A DNA stretch of 64,000 nucleotides from Nocardia sputorum (GTDB lineage: Bacteria > Actinomycetota > Actinomycetes > Mycobacteriales > Mycobacteriaceae), in contig NZ_AP026978.1 of assembly GCF_027924405.1 (NCBI RefSeq), forward strand, positions 2,790,001 to 2,854,000, written 5' to 3'. A model generated the notes under the pieces. It did no database searches. It saw nothing but the letters and a program-made list of their open reading frames with translations, and was not told the DNA's origin. Position numbers and translations under genes: made by a program. Shown here one piece after another: positions 42,635 through 50,946 of this stretch. Within the stretch, counting starts at the first letter, position 1, and each line of letters starts with the position of its first letter.

Positions 42635-44223
42635 GTGAACCGTTGCAGATCAGCACCGACGTTCTGGTGATCGGCGGCGGGCCTGCTGCCTGCTGGGCCG
42701 CGATCCATGCCCGCGAGGCCGGCGCCGAGGTGACGTTGGTGGACAAGGGGTACTGCGGGACCAGCGGCGCCACCGCCCCGTCCGGCACCGGCGTGTGGTA
42801 CGTGGCGCCGGAAGCGGCCGCGCGGGCGAACGCGAAGGCCAGCCGAGAGGCGCTGGGCGGGCATCTGGCCGACCACTACTGGATGGACCGGGTGCTCGAT
42901 CAGACCTACGCGAACATGAACCGGCTCGCGGTGGAGGGGCGCTATCCATTCCCCGTGGACCCCGCCACCGGTGAGCAGATCCGCACCGGCGTGCAGGGCC
43001 CGGAATACATGCGCCGGATGCGGGCGTGGGTGAAACGGATCGGAGTGCGCATCCTCGACCACTCGCCCGCGCTGGAATTGCTGGTGGACGACGACGGCGT
43101 GGTGCGCGGCGCGGCGGGCTACCAGCGCCAGGCCGACCGCGATTACCGCGTTGTGGCCGGTGCCGTGGTCCTCGCGACCGGCGGTTGCGCGTTCCTGTCC
43201 CGGGCGCTGGGCACCAACGTCGACACCGGTGACGGCGCGCTGATGGCGGCGGAGGTGGGTGCTCGCTTCTCGGGCATGGAGTTCTCCAACGCCTACGCGA
43301 TCGTGCCGAAGGGGTCGACGATCACCAAGACCGCCTACTACGGATACGCGACGTTCTTCCACGAGGACGGGCGGGTGCTCGAGGGTGCGGGCTCGACCAA
43401 GGGGCGTTCGGTGATCGCGCGGACGTTGTTGCGGGAGAAGGTGTTCGCGCAGCTCGATCGCGCCGACGCGACGGTGCAGGCGCAGATGCGGCTGGGGCAG
43501 CCGAACTTCTTCCTGCAGTTCGACCGGCGCGGCATCGACCCGTTCACCGACCGGTTCGAGGTGGACCTGCTCGCCGAGGGCACCGTCCGCGGCACCGGCG
43601 GCATCGATGTCGTCGATGACGACTGCGCCACCACGGTCGCGGGTTTGTACGCGGCGGGGGACGCGGCGACCAGGGAACGGATCTGCGGTGGGTTCACCGG
43701 CGGCGGCAGCCACAACTCGGCGTGGGCGATGTCCTCGGGCAGCTGGGCAGGCCGTGGAGCGGCGGCGTTCGCATTGCGCACGGCCCGCGCTCGCAGTGCC
43801 GATCTGCACGGGGCCGGGCGCGCGGGGTTGCGCCCGCAGCACGGTGCGTCGGTCCGTGCCGAGGACGTGGTCGAGGCCGCGCAGCGGGAACTGATTCCGT
43901 TCGAGAAGAATTACCTGCGCCACGGCGACCGGATCCGGCCCGCGCTCGCCGAGCTGGACAGCGTCTGGGAGCACGCCACCCTCGGTCTGGGCGGCGGCAC
44001 CGGAGACGAGCGGGTGCGCGCCCGGCAGGCCGCCGCGATCACCGCCGTGGGACGGTTGATGTACCGGTCCACGCTGGCGCGCACGGAGACGCGCGGAATG
44101 AGCAAACGCGCCGACCACCCGGATCAGGATCCGAAGCAGCACCACCACATCCTGTCCGGCGGGCTCGACGAAGTGTGGACGGCGACGGCCGCGGCCTCCG
44201 GCACCCTGGCGGTGGCGGGATGA
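42631..44223 (+). CDS. AprA/AsfA-like FAD oxidoreductase (fumarate-reductase flavoprotein superfamily)
   Basis: 530 residues. FAD-binding VLVIGGGPAACWAAIHAREAGAEVTLVDKG at 10-39, covalent-type region not evident, VVLATGGCAFLSRALGTNVDTGDGALMAAEVGARFSGMEFSN (about 180-220), and FAD end LYAAGDAATRERICGGFTGGGSHNSAWAM. Overall like the flavoprotein of adenylylsulfate reductase/fumarate reductase. Fused by ATGA overlap to a 2[4Fe-4S] ferredoxin, like AprAB. In proteobacteria the asfA-asfB pair with an ABC binding protein is needed for arylsulfonate desulfurisation, which matches this operon best. ATG 42631 follows AGGAG. Confidence 0.8.
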   Translation: MSEPLQISTDVLVIGGGPAACWAAIHAREAGAEVTLVDKGYCGTSGATAPSGTGVWYVAPEAAARANAKASREALGGHLADHYWMDRVLDQTYANMNRLAVEGRYPFPVDPATGEQIRTGVQGPEYMRRMRAWVKRIGVRILDHSPALELLVDDDGVVRGAAGYQRQADRDYRVVAGAVVLATGGCAFLSRALGTNVDTGDGALMAAEVGARFSGMEFSNAYAIVPKGSTITKTAYYGYATFFHEDGRVLEGAGSTKGRSVIARTLLREKVFAQLDRADATVQAQMRLGQPNFFLQFDRRGIDPFTDRFEVDLLAEGTVRGTGGIDVVDDDCATTVAGLYAAGDAATRERICGGFTGGGSHNSAWAMSSGSWAGRGAAAFALRTARARSADLHGAGRAGLRPQHGASVRAEDVVEAAQRELIPFEKNYLRHGDRIRPALAELDSVWEHATLGLGGGTGDERVRARQAAAITAVGRLMYRSTLARTETRGMSKRADHPDQDPKQHHHILSGGLDEVWTATAAASGTLAVAG

Positions 44224-44561
44224 TCGAGATCCTGCGCGCGGGGGACTGCATCGCCTGCGACAAATGCGTGGACGTGTGCCCCACGAACGTCTTCGACCGC
44301 ACCGACAGCGGAATCCCGGTCATCGCACGGCAATCCGATTGCCAGACCTGCTTCATGTGCGAGGCGTACTGCCCTACGGACGCGCTGTACGTCGATCCGG
44401 AGGCGACTCCGCTGGCCGATCACGAGACGGTCCGCGACGAGAACATCGGCCGCTACCGCAGGGAACTCGGCTGGGGCCGTGGGCGCAAGCCCGGCAGCCT
44501 GGTCGCGGTCGGGCCACGCCTTCCGCACGGCGCTCCGCCGCCGCGGCTGTCCGAACTCTGA
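44220..44561 (+). CDS. 2[4Fe-4S] ferredoxin, AsfB/AprB-like
   Basis: 113 residues. Two complete cluster motifs: Cys10, 13, 16, 20 (CIACDKCVDVCP) and Cys41, 44, 47, 51 (CQTCFMCEAYCP), followed by a 60-residue charged tail (GRYRRELGWGRGRKPGS). Its ATG overlaps the flavoprotein stop (ATGA), so the two proteins are made together and should form an electron-transfer pair like AprA/AprB or AsfA/AsfB. Cytoplasmic. Confidence 0.87.
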   Translation: MIEILRAGDCIACDKCVDVCPTNVFDRTDSGIPVIARQSDCQTCFMCEAYCPTDALYVDPEATPLADHETVRDENIGRYRRELGWGRGRKPGSLVAVGPRLPHGAPPPRLSEL

Positions 44562-44577
44562 ACAACGAAAGCGAATC

Positions 44578-45579
44578 ATGCGCATCATCCGGCTGATCGT
44601 GCCCGCTGTCGTTTCGGCTCTGCTGCTGGTACTCACCGGCTGCGGGGCCGACGACGCGGGCTCGGCGACCCGCGCCGAGATCAAGACCCTCCGCATCGGC
44701 ACCATCGGCACCGGCAACGTGCTCACCGGGCCGGTGGGCTTCGCCCATCAGCGCGGCGCCCTGCTGCCCGCGCTGAAGCCGTTGGGTGTGGACAGCATCG
44801 AGGTCTACAGCTTCCCCAACGGGCCCGACCTGAACCAGGCGCTGGTCGGGGGCCGCCTCGATGTCGCCACCTACGGTGACACGCCCGCGCTGGTCGCGCG
44901 CGGCAGCGGGTTGAAGACGCGGCTGCTGGCCATCGCGGCGGTGAACTACAACGCTGGTGTGGTGGCCAAGGATCCGTCGATCCGGACGCTGAAGGATCTG
45001 GCGGGCAAGAAGATCGGGGTGCAATCCGGTTCCTATATCGACCGCTACCTGCAGGGTGCGCTGAAGGCCGAGGGGATCCAGGCGCAGCTGGTGCACCTGC
45101 TGGCCACCGACGCGGAGGCGCCGCTCAACGGCGGTGATGTCGCGGCGGTCGCGTTGCCGGATGTGAACCCGTCGTCGTTCTTCCACGCGTTCCTGGCCAA
45201 GGGTTTCCACCAGGTCGACTCGATTCAGGACAACCATCCCGATCTCGCGGGTACCAGCTCCTCGGTCAGCAGTCAGGACTTCCTCGACAGCCATCCGCGG
45301 TTCGGCGCCGCGTGGCAGTCGGTGATCGGTGAGGCCAACCGGTATGCGAAGCAGCATTGGGACGACTACGTGAACTACGAAGTTACCCAGTCGAAGTCAC
45401 CGGAGGCGGTGGTGCGGGCCACCGCGCGTCAGAGCTACATTCCCGACGAGATCTTCGCGCCGTCGGGCATCCAGTTGCTGACGGGGACCAAGCAGTTCCT
45501 CGTGGAGCAGAAGAAGATCCGGGAGGATTTCGGTCTGGAGGAGTGGTTCTACCGGCCGGAGCGGACCGAGCAGGGCTGA
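44578..45579 (+). CDS. Solute-binding lipoprotein, SsuA/NMT1-like
   Basis: 333 residues. Lipoprotein signal with lipobox VLTGC (Cys about 22). Then the SsuA/TauA-type periplasmic binding fold: LRIGTIGTGNVLTGPVGFAHQRG, ALVGGRLDVATYGDTPALVARG, KDLAGKKIGVQSGSYIDRYLQGAL. Binds the substrate outside the membrane and delivers it to the permease (41060). Substrate likely an organosulfonate, judged from the flavoprotein/ferredoxin genes between it and the ATPase; taurine, nitrate or other anions remain possible. Confidence 0.85.
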   Translation: MRIIRLIVPAVVSALLLVLTGCGADDAGSATRAEIKTLRIGTIGTGNVLTGPVGFAHQRGALLPALKPLGVDSIEVYSFPNGPDLNQALVGGRLDVATYGDTPALVARGSGLKTRLLAIAAVNYNAGVVAKDPSIRTLKDLAGKKIGVQSGSYIDRYLQGALKAEGIQAQLVHLLATDAEAPLNGGDVAAVALPDVNPSSFFHAFLAKGFHQVDSIQDNHPDLAGTSSSVSSQDFLDSHPRFGAAWQSVIGEANRYAKQHWDDYVNYEVTQSKSPEAVVRATARQSYIPDEIFAPSGIQLLTGTKQFLVEQKKIREDFGLEEWFYRPERTEQG

Positions 45580-45614
45580 ACGGGTGGACGGGTCAGCAGT
45601 GGGAGGGAAAGGGC

Positions 45615-46384
45615 ATGCCGGAGATCGCCGAGTGGGCGCGTCAGCGGTCGTGGGGTGTGCGGCTGGAGTGGGGTTCGGCAGGTGCGGTCGCGCTCGGGCC
45701 CGGTAGCGCGTGCGTAGTGGTGGTCGATGTCCTGTCGTTCACGACGGCGGTGTCGGTCGCTGTCGAAGCGGGGACGCGGGTGCTTCCTTACCCGTGGCGG
45801 GACGGCGGCGCGGCGGATTCGCCGCGCGGCAGGGCGCGGCGCTGGCGGTGGGGCGGCGAGCGGTGTCCGAGCAACAGCCGTGGTCGCTGTCTGCGGCGGC
45901 GTTGCGCCGTGCACCGGTCGCCGAGCGGCTGGTGCTGCCCTCACCCAACGGGTCGGCCATCTCCGCCGCCGTCAACGGCGTGCCGGTCGTCGCGGCGTGC
46001 CTGCGCAACGCGAGCGCGGTCGCCGGCTGGATCGCCGGGCAAGGATGGGGCAGCGCACGGCAGCCGGTCGCCGTGATCGCCGCCGGTGAGCAATGGCCCG
46101 GCCGCGCCGGCCTGCGGCCCGCGGTGGAGGATTGGCTCGGCGCGGGGGCGGTCGCCGCGGCGCTGGCGCGTCTCGGAGCCGGACCGCTGTCTCCGGAAGC
46201 CCATGCCGCCGCCGTGGCGCACGACGGGATCGCCGACGTCGCGGCGCTGATCCGGGACTGCGCCTCGGGCCGGGAACTGATCGAAGGCGGGTTCGCGCAG
46301 GATGTCGCGGTGGCCACCGAGCTCGACCGCAGCGAGGTGGTGCCGGTGCTGACCGACGGAGCGTTCGCCGCCGCCGGCCGGTGA
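45615..46384 (+). pseudogene. comB: ComB-like 2-phosphosulfolactate phosphatase, broken by a -1 frameshift
   Basis: Two frames together make one ComB-family protein (PF04029). The first reads from ATG 45615 (MPEIAEWARQRSWGV) through ACVVVVDVLSFTTAVSVAVEAGTRVLPYPWRD and loses homology after GGAAD. The second, one base back, continues as FAARQGAALAVGRRA, then LVLPSPNGSAISAA and GFAQDVAVATELDRS to 46384. The shift is near 45817 (GGCGGATTC): one base is missing relative to the expected GAx-TTC. Both parts are otherwise intact, so either a recent mutation or a sequence error. Function if restored: dephosphorylation of phosphosulfolactate or a similar substrate. Confidence 0.75.
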
Positions 46385-46410
46385 GCCGGGCGGTCGCCGT
46401 CGAGTGGGTG

Positions 46411-47028
46411 CTAGCGGTGCGGTCCGACCAGCGCGATCGCGGATTCGACCGCCACGTCGACGATGCCCGCGATGTCGTCGCCGTCCTCCACGGTGGTGGC
46501 GATGAGTTCCCGGAAACCGCCGAACAGGATCGTCGCCACCTGCCGCGACGGCGGCCGCAGTCCCGCGGCGGCGAATTCCGGTGTGTCGGCGAGTTTCTGG
46601 ATCAGCGTCACGAACGCCTCGCCGACCTCGCGCTGCAACTGGCGGGTGTCGTCGCCGAGGGCGGGGACGACGCGGATCCAGCTGAGCGTCAAGGACGGCT
46701 CTTCGCGCGCGACGCGGATCCACGCTTCGATGGCCTGACGCACCTGGCTACGCCAGGGCTGGTGCGGGTCGACCGCGGCATCGATCCGCTGGATCATCTG
46801 CTTGTGGTGCTCGCTCAGCAGGGCGATGAAGCAGTCCTGTTTGCTGGTGAAGTGCTCGTAGAAGGTGCGGCGCGAGGTGCGGGCGTGGCGGACCACGTCG
46901 GCGACGGTCGTGTCCTGGTAGCCGCGTTCGCACACCGCCATGGCCATGGCGTCGAGCAGGCGGCGGCGGAACCCCGAATCCGAGTCGTTGTCGGCGGAGG
47001 TGCGGGTTACGGGCGCGGCGCGGGTCAC
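46411..47028 (-). CDS. TetR-family regulator
   Basis: 205 residues from GTG 47028; upstream in-frame starts would overlap the monooxygenase gene. Helix-turn-helix at about 20-60 (RRLLDAMAMAVCERGYQDTTVADVVRHARTSRRTFYEHFTSKQDCF), then a TetR ligand domain (about 75-205). It does not resemble EthR despite the EthA-like neighbour. Last gene of a P450-SDR-monooxygenase operon (50826 to 46411), so it may bind the paired palindromes at 50844-50884 and regulate its own operon. Confidence 0.82.
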   Translation of the reverse strand: MTRAAPVTRTSADNDSDSGFRRRLLDAMAMAVCERGYQDTTVADVVRHARTSRRTFYEHFTSKQDCFIALLSEHHKQMIQRIDAAVDPHQPWRSQVRQAIEAWIRVAREEPSLTLSWIRVVPALGDDTRQLQREVGEAFVTLIQKLADTPEFAAAGLRPPSRQVATILFGGFRELIATTVEDGDDIAGIVDVAVESAIALVGPHR

Positions 47029-47059
47029 GAGAATCAGGTTAGTTACTCCCTTCGGTTGC

Positions 47060-48580
47060 TCATGCCCGGCCCGAACCCGTGGCCGGGCGGTTGTCGTGTC
47101 CCGATGCCACGGTGTGGTGATCGTCGGGCGGTGCGCCGCCGCGGGTGAAGCGGATGGTGCCGTCATCGATGCGGCCGTAGCGGAGGGTGAGCACGTCGTG
47201 GGCGTAGCTCATGCCCAGCCGCCACGGAGCCCGGGAGCCCGCTTTGGGGAATCGGTCGATGTCGCGCAGCACGTACCCGGCTTGGAAGTCCAGCAGCGGT
47301 GCGGGCGTCACGGTGGAGTCCGGCCACGGAGTGGTCTGCCGGTAGCCGCCCGCGTCCATGTGCCGCAGCAGCCGGCAGACGAATTCGCTGACCAGATCGG
47401 CTTTCAAGGTCCAGGAGGCGTTGGTGTAGCCGATGGTGAAGGCGAAGTTCGGCACTCCGCTGAGCATCATCCCCTTGTAGGCCATGGTGTGCGGCAGCGC
47501 GATCTGCTGCCCGTCCACCGTGAGCCGGATGCCGCCGAGCGCGAGCAGCCGCAGCCCGGTGGCGGTCACCACCACATCGGCCTCGAGCTCGCGGCCGGAG
47601 GCCAGGAGCAGCCCGGTCGGGGTGAACCGTTCGATGCGATCGGTGACCACCGAGGCGCGGCCGCCGCGGATCGCGCGGAACAGGTCTGCGTCCGGCACCA
47701 GGCACAGCCGCTGATCCCACGGCTGATAGACGGGCTTGAAATGGGTGTCGACGTCGTAGCCCGGCGGCAGTTGCTTGACGGTCAGGTCGCGGATGAACTT
47801 TCGTATCAGTCGTGGACGTCGCCGGCTCAGCTGGTAGATCACGGTGCTGACCAGCACGTTCTTCCACCGGACGACGGTGTAGGCCCGTCTCGGCCCCAGC
47901 AGTGCGCGCAGCCGGCCGGCCAGCGCGTCCCGCGCGGGCACCGGCAGGATGTAGGTGGGGGAGCGTTGCAGCATCGTCACGTGCGCGGCGTTGTCGGTCA
48001 GCGCGGGCACCAGGGTCACCGCGGTGGCGCCGCTGCCGATCACGACCACCCGTTTGCCCGTGTAGTCGAGGTCCTCTGGCCAGTGCTGCGGATGCACCAC
48101 CTTTCCGCGGAAGTCGCCGATTCCGGCGAACCGCGGCGTGTAGCCCTCGTCGTAGTGGTAGTAGCCGCTGCACACCAGCAGGAAGTCGCAGGTGAGTTCG
48201 CACGTGTCGCCGTCGTGTTCGGCCAGCACGCTCCAGCGGGACTCGGCGCTGGACCAGGACGCTTCGATCACCCGATGCCCGTACCGGATGTGCCGGTCGA
48301 TGCCGGCGTCGGCGGCCGTCTGGCGGATGTAGCGCAGGATCGCGGGCCCGTCGGCGATGGCTTCCGCTTGCGTCCACGGGCGGAATCGGTACCCGAGGGT
48401 GTGCATGTCGGAGTCCGAGCGCACTCCGGGGTAGCGGAACAGGTCCCAGGTACCGCCGAGGGTGTCGCGCGCCTCGAGGATCGCGTAGGTGCGGTGCGGG
48501 AAGGCCGCCCGCAGGTGGTGGGCCGCGCCGATGCCGGAGAGGCCGGCGCCGACGATCAGGACGTCGAGGTGTTCGCTCAT
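47060..48580 (-). CDS. ethA: EthA-like Baeyer-Villiger flavin monooxygenase
   Basis: 506 residues, like mycobacterial EthA (489) throughout: VGAGLSGIG FAD motif at 10-18, GGTWDLFRYPGVRSDSDMHTLGYRFRPW, the Baeyer-Villiger fingerprint FRGKVVHPQHWP at 157-168, VVIGSGATAVTLVPAL for NADPH, then GYDVDTHFKPVYQPWDQRLCLVPDADLF. Converts ketones to esters and activates thioamide drugs in relatives. The ATG overlaps the SDR stop as ATGA. It has a longer, His/Gly-rich C-terminus than EthA. Acts with the P450 and SDR of the same operon on an unknown lipid or terpenoid. Confidence 0.87.
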   Translation of the reverse strand: MSEHLDVLIVGAGLSGIGAAHHLRAAFPHRTYAILEARDTLGGTWDLFRYPGVRSDSDMHTLGYRFRPWTQAEAIADGPAILRYIRQTAADAGIDRHIRYGHRVIEASWSSAESRWSVLAEHDGDTCELTCDFLLVCSGYYHYDEGYTPRFAGIGDFRGKVVHPQHWPEDLDYTGKRVVVIGSGATAVTLVPALTDNAAHVTMLQRSPTYILPVPARDALAGRLRALLGPRRAYTVVRWKNVLVSTVIYQLSRRRPRLIRKFIRDLTVKQLPPGYDVDTHFKPVYQPWDQRLCLVPDADLFRAIRGGRASVVTDRIERFTPTGLLLASGRELEADVVVTATGLRLLALGGIRLTVDGQQIALPHTMAYKGMMLSGVPNFAFTIGYTNASWTLKADLVSEFVCRLLRHMDAGGYRQTTPWPDSTVTPAPLLDFQAGYVLRDIDRFPKAGSRAPWRLGMSYAHDVLTLRYGRIDDGTIRFTRGGAPPDDHHTVASGHDNRPATGSGRA

Positions 48581-49434
48581 GCCCGCGCCCCTTTCGCGTC
48601 GCGGGCCCGCAGGCGGCGCTCCAGCAGCGCGACCACACCGTAGTAGTGGGTGGGCGTCACCCGCGCCAAGGCATCGAACAGGTAGGCGTCGGGACCGACC
48701 AGGATCCGGGACTTGCCGTGTTCGACTCCGCGGCAGATGATTTCGGCCGCCTTCTCCGGCGTGGTCAGCGCCAGTGTCTCGAATTCCGCGGCCATCTGCT
48801 CGTGCGTCCGGCCCCGGCCCTCGGGGTCCTTGCGGACGCGGGCGTTGCGCGCGATGTTGGTTTTGATGCCGCCGGGGTGGACGTTCACCGCGGAGACACC
48901 GGTGCCGCGCAGTTCCTGGCGCAGGGCGTCGGTGAATCCGCGCACCGCGAATTTGGCCGCGCAGTAAGCGCTTTGATTGGGCATGCCCAGCAGCCCGAAT
49001 ACGCTCGAGGTGTTGACGATCACGCCGTGATCCTGCTCGACCAGGATGGGCAGGAAGGCGCGCGTGCCGTTGACGACGCCGTCGAAGTTGATCCGCCGCA
49101 GCCATTCGTCGTCGTCGGCGACGGCGTCGAGCACCGAGGAGGACATCGCGACACCGGCGTTGTTGAACACCGCCGCCAGTGGCGCGGTCAGCCAGTCGCG
49201 GACCTCGTCGGCGAAAGCGAGCTGGTCGGCGGCGTCGCGCACGTCCAGGACGCGGGGGAGTACGGGGCCGGTCAATGCGGCCGCGGTCTCCTTCAGCCCC
49301 ACCGCATCGGTATCGGCAATCGCGACGGGAGAGCCGGTGCCCGACAGCAATCGGGCCAGGCTGCGGCCGATGCCGGAGGCCGCGCCGGTGATCATGACCG
49401 GGCGGCCCGACAGCGGCCTACGGGTGCGGGGCAT
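48577..49434 (-). CDS. Short-chain dehydrogenase/reductase
   Basis: 285 residues, classical SDR with a C-terminal extension. Nucleotide motif TGAASGIG at about 16-23, Asp41 after strand 2 (NAD preference), NNAG, and catalytic Ser (NTSSVFGLLG), Tyr and Lys (YCAAK). The GGIKTNIARNARVRKDPEGR loop is seen in mycobacterial SDRs linked to P450s. Between P450 (49483) and EthA-like gene (48580) in one operon, which suggests oxidation of a P450-made alcohol to the ketone that the Baeyer-Villiger enzyme then uses. Confidence 0.87.
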   Translation of the reverse strand: MPRTRRPLSGRPVMITGAASGIGRSLARLLSGTGSPVAIADTDAVGLKETAAALTGPVLPRVLDVRDAADQLAFADEVRDWLTAPLAAVFNNAGVAMSSSVLDAVADDDEWLRRINFDGVVNGTRAFLPILVEQDHGVIVNTSSVFGLLGMPNQSAYCAAKFAVRGFTDALRQELRGTGVSAVNVHPGGIKTNIARNARVRKDPEGRGRTHEQMAAEFETLALTTPEKAAEIICRGVEHGKSRILVGPDAYLFDALARVTPTHYYGVVALLERRLRARDAKGARA

Positions 49435-49482
49435 GGGTGCTCCTGCTTTCGGACGTGCGGATGAGATCGGCGAACCGCTCGC

Positions 49483-50826
49483 TCATGCGGTCGCCTCGAC
49501 GGCACGGTCGAGTGTTCGCTCGCCGGGACGCGGCGTGCGCCGGTGCACCACGGCGCGGCCCTTCCCGGCCGGGACGAGTGCGACGCCACGGAAGTGGGTG
49601 CGCTCGTCGCGGGCGTCGGTGGGTTCCAGCGTGAAGTCCCGCAGCAGCGTGCGCAGCACGACGTTCATCTCCATCGTGGCGAACGCGGCGCCGATGCAGC
49701 GGCGGCTGCCGCCGCCGAACGGGATCCAGCTGAACGTGCCCGGACGGACGCCGACGAACCGGTCGGGGTCGAAGGCACGGGCGTTCGGGAAGAGGTCCTC
49801 GTTGTCGTGCATCAACCGGATGTTGACCACGATCTTCTGGCCCTCGGGCAAGGTCCATCGGCCCAATTGCAGCGTCTCGGCCCGGACCTGGCGCAGCGTG
49901 ATGTCGATGACCGGCCGGACGCGTTGCACTTCCAGCAGCGTCGCCTCACGCAGTTGCGAGCCCCCGGCGTCGGCTTCGGCCACCAAGCGCCGCAGGACGT
50001 CCGGGTGCCTGCGCAGCCGCTCGATCGTCCACGACAACGTCGTCGCCGTCGTCTCGTGCCCGGCGGTGAGCAGGGTCAGCAGTTCGTCGGCGATCTCGCC
50101 GCGCGACATGGCCGTGCCGTCGTCGTAGCGCGCCTGCAGCATCATCGCCAGCACGTCGTCGCGCTCGTCCAACCCTTCGCGGTTGGCGCGGTCGATGAGT
50201 TCGCCGACGATTTCGTCGTAGCGGCGGCGGTAGGCCGCGAAGCGGGCCCAGGGACCGAATCTGCCCAGCGCTCGCCGGGGAACCGGGATCGCGGCGAGGG
50301 CTGAGGCGATCAGGACGAGTTTGGGCAGCAGCCGGCGCAATTCCTCGAATTCCGCGCCCTCGGCGCCGAAGACCGCGCGCAGGATCACGTTCAGCGTGAT
50401 CCGCATCATCGAGTCCATCGTCGCGAACTCGCGGCCCGACGGCCAGTCGGCCATCTCGCGGACCGCCTCCTCTTCGACGAGCGATTCGTACACGGCCAGC
50501 CTGCGGCCGTGGAACGGCGGGGTGAGCAGTTTGCGCTGCTTGCGGTGTTCGACGCCGGTCAGCGCGAACAGCGACCCCGGTCCGAGGAACTGACCGAGGT
50601 TGACGTCGATGTTGTCGACGAGGTCGGTGCTCGTGGTGAACAGGGCTTTGATCTCGGCCGGGTCGGCGAGCACGACGCAGTCTCCGAATCGGGGCATCTG
50701 GACGCGGAAGGCCGATCCGTAACGGTCGTGCATGCGCCGCCAGGTCCGGGTGCGCCCGGTCAGTATCCGCAAGTTCTGCACGATCGGCGGGGTGGATGGC
50801 CCGTCGGGAAGTCGCACAGCGGGCAT
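49483..50826 (-). CDS. Cytochrome P450, CYP138-like
   Basis: 447 residues with a complete P450 signature: helix-I AGHETTATTLSW (about 245-256), ExxR in LLEVQRVRP, and heme loop FSWIPFGGGSRRCIGAAFA with Cys about 388. N-terminus PDGPSTPPIVQNLRILTGRTRTWRRMHDRYG resembles actinobacterial CYP138/bacterial CYP53-like enzymes. Start ATG 50826, with GAGGAGG 7 bases upstream; the 12 upstream codons are rejected. First gene of the P450-SDR-BVMO-TetR operon, whose promoter region holds two palindromic sites. Soluble, partner ferredoxin unknown. Confidence 0.88.
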   Translation of the reverse strand: MPAVRLPDGPSTPPIVQNLRILTGRTRTWRRMHDRYGSAFRVQMPRFGDCVVLADPAEIKALFTTSTDLVDNIDVNLGQFLGPGSLFALTGVEHRKQRKLLTPPFHGRRLAVYESLVEEEAVREMADWPSGREFATMDSMMRITLNVILRAVFGAEGAEFEELRRLLPKLVLIASALAAIPVPRRALGRFGPWARFAAYRRRYDEIVGELIDRANREGLDERDDVLAMMLQARYDDGTAMSRGEIADELLTLLTAGHETTATTLSWTIERLRRHPDVLRRLVAEADAGGSQLREATLLEVQRVRPVIDITLRQVRAETLQLGRWTLPEGQKIVVNIRLMHDNEDLFPNARAFDPDRFVGVRPGTFSWIPFGGGSRRCIGAAFATMEMNVVLRTLLRDFTLEPTDARDERTHFRGVALVPAGKGRAVVHRRTPRPGERTLDRAVEATA

Positions 50827-50843
50827 GCGCCCACCTCCTCGTG

Positions 50844-50884
50844 TGGTACTCCGATGTACCATTCGTACGGTACGCGCCTGTACC
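50844..50884. promoter_or_regulatory. Two GGTAC-N6-GTACC palindromes before the P450 operon
   Basis: GGTAC/GTACC pairs occur at 50845-50849 / 50856-50860 and at 50869-50873 / 50880-50884, each with a 6-base spacer and centres 24 bases apart. The first extends to 18 bp (T/A at 50844 and 50861). Identical architecture and spacing of about two helical turns suggest cooperative binding of a dimeric repressor, most simply the TetR encoded at the operon's end. Confidence 0.6.
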
Positions 50885-50946
50885 AGGCTGTGACAAGGGT
50901 TACATCGAACAAGCCCGGGGCGCGTCGGCCACCCTCGGCCGGGTTC

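Noticed and set aside
45615..46384. Programmed -1 frameshift in comB
   Set aside because: There is no slippery heptamer or pseudoknot near 45817, and ComB homologues are single-frame; mutation or sequence error is simpler.
46411..47028. Identification of the TetR as EthR because its neighbour is EthA-like
   Set aside because: The helix-turn-helix and ligand domain do not resemble EthR, and the gene order (same strand, operon end) differs from the divergent ethA-ethR pair.
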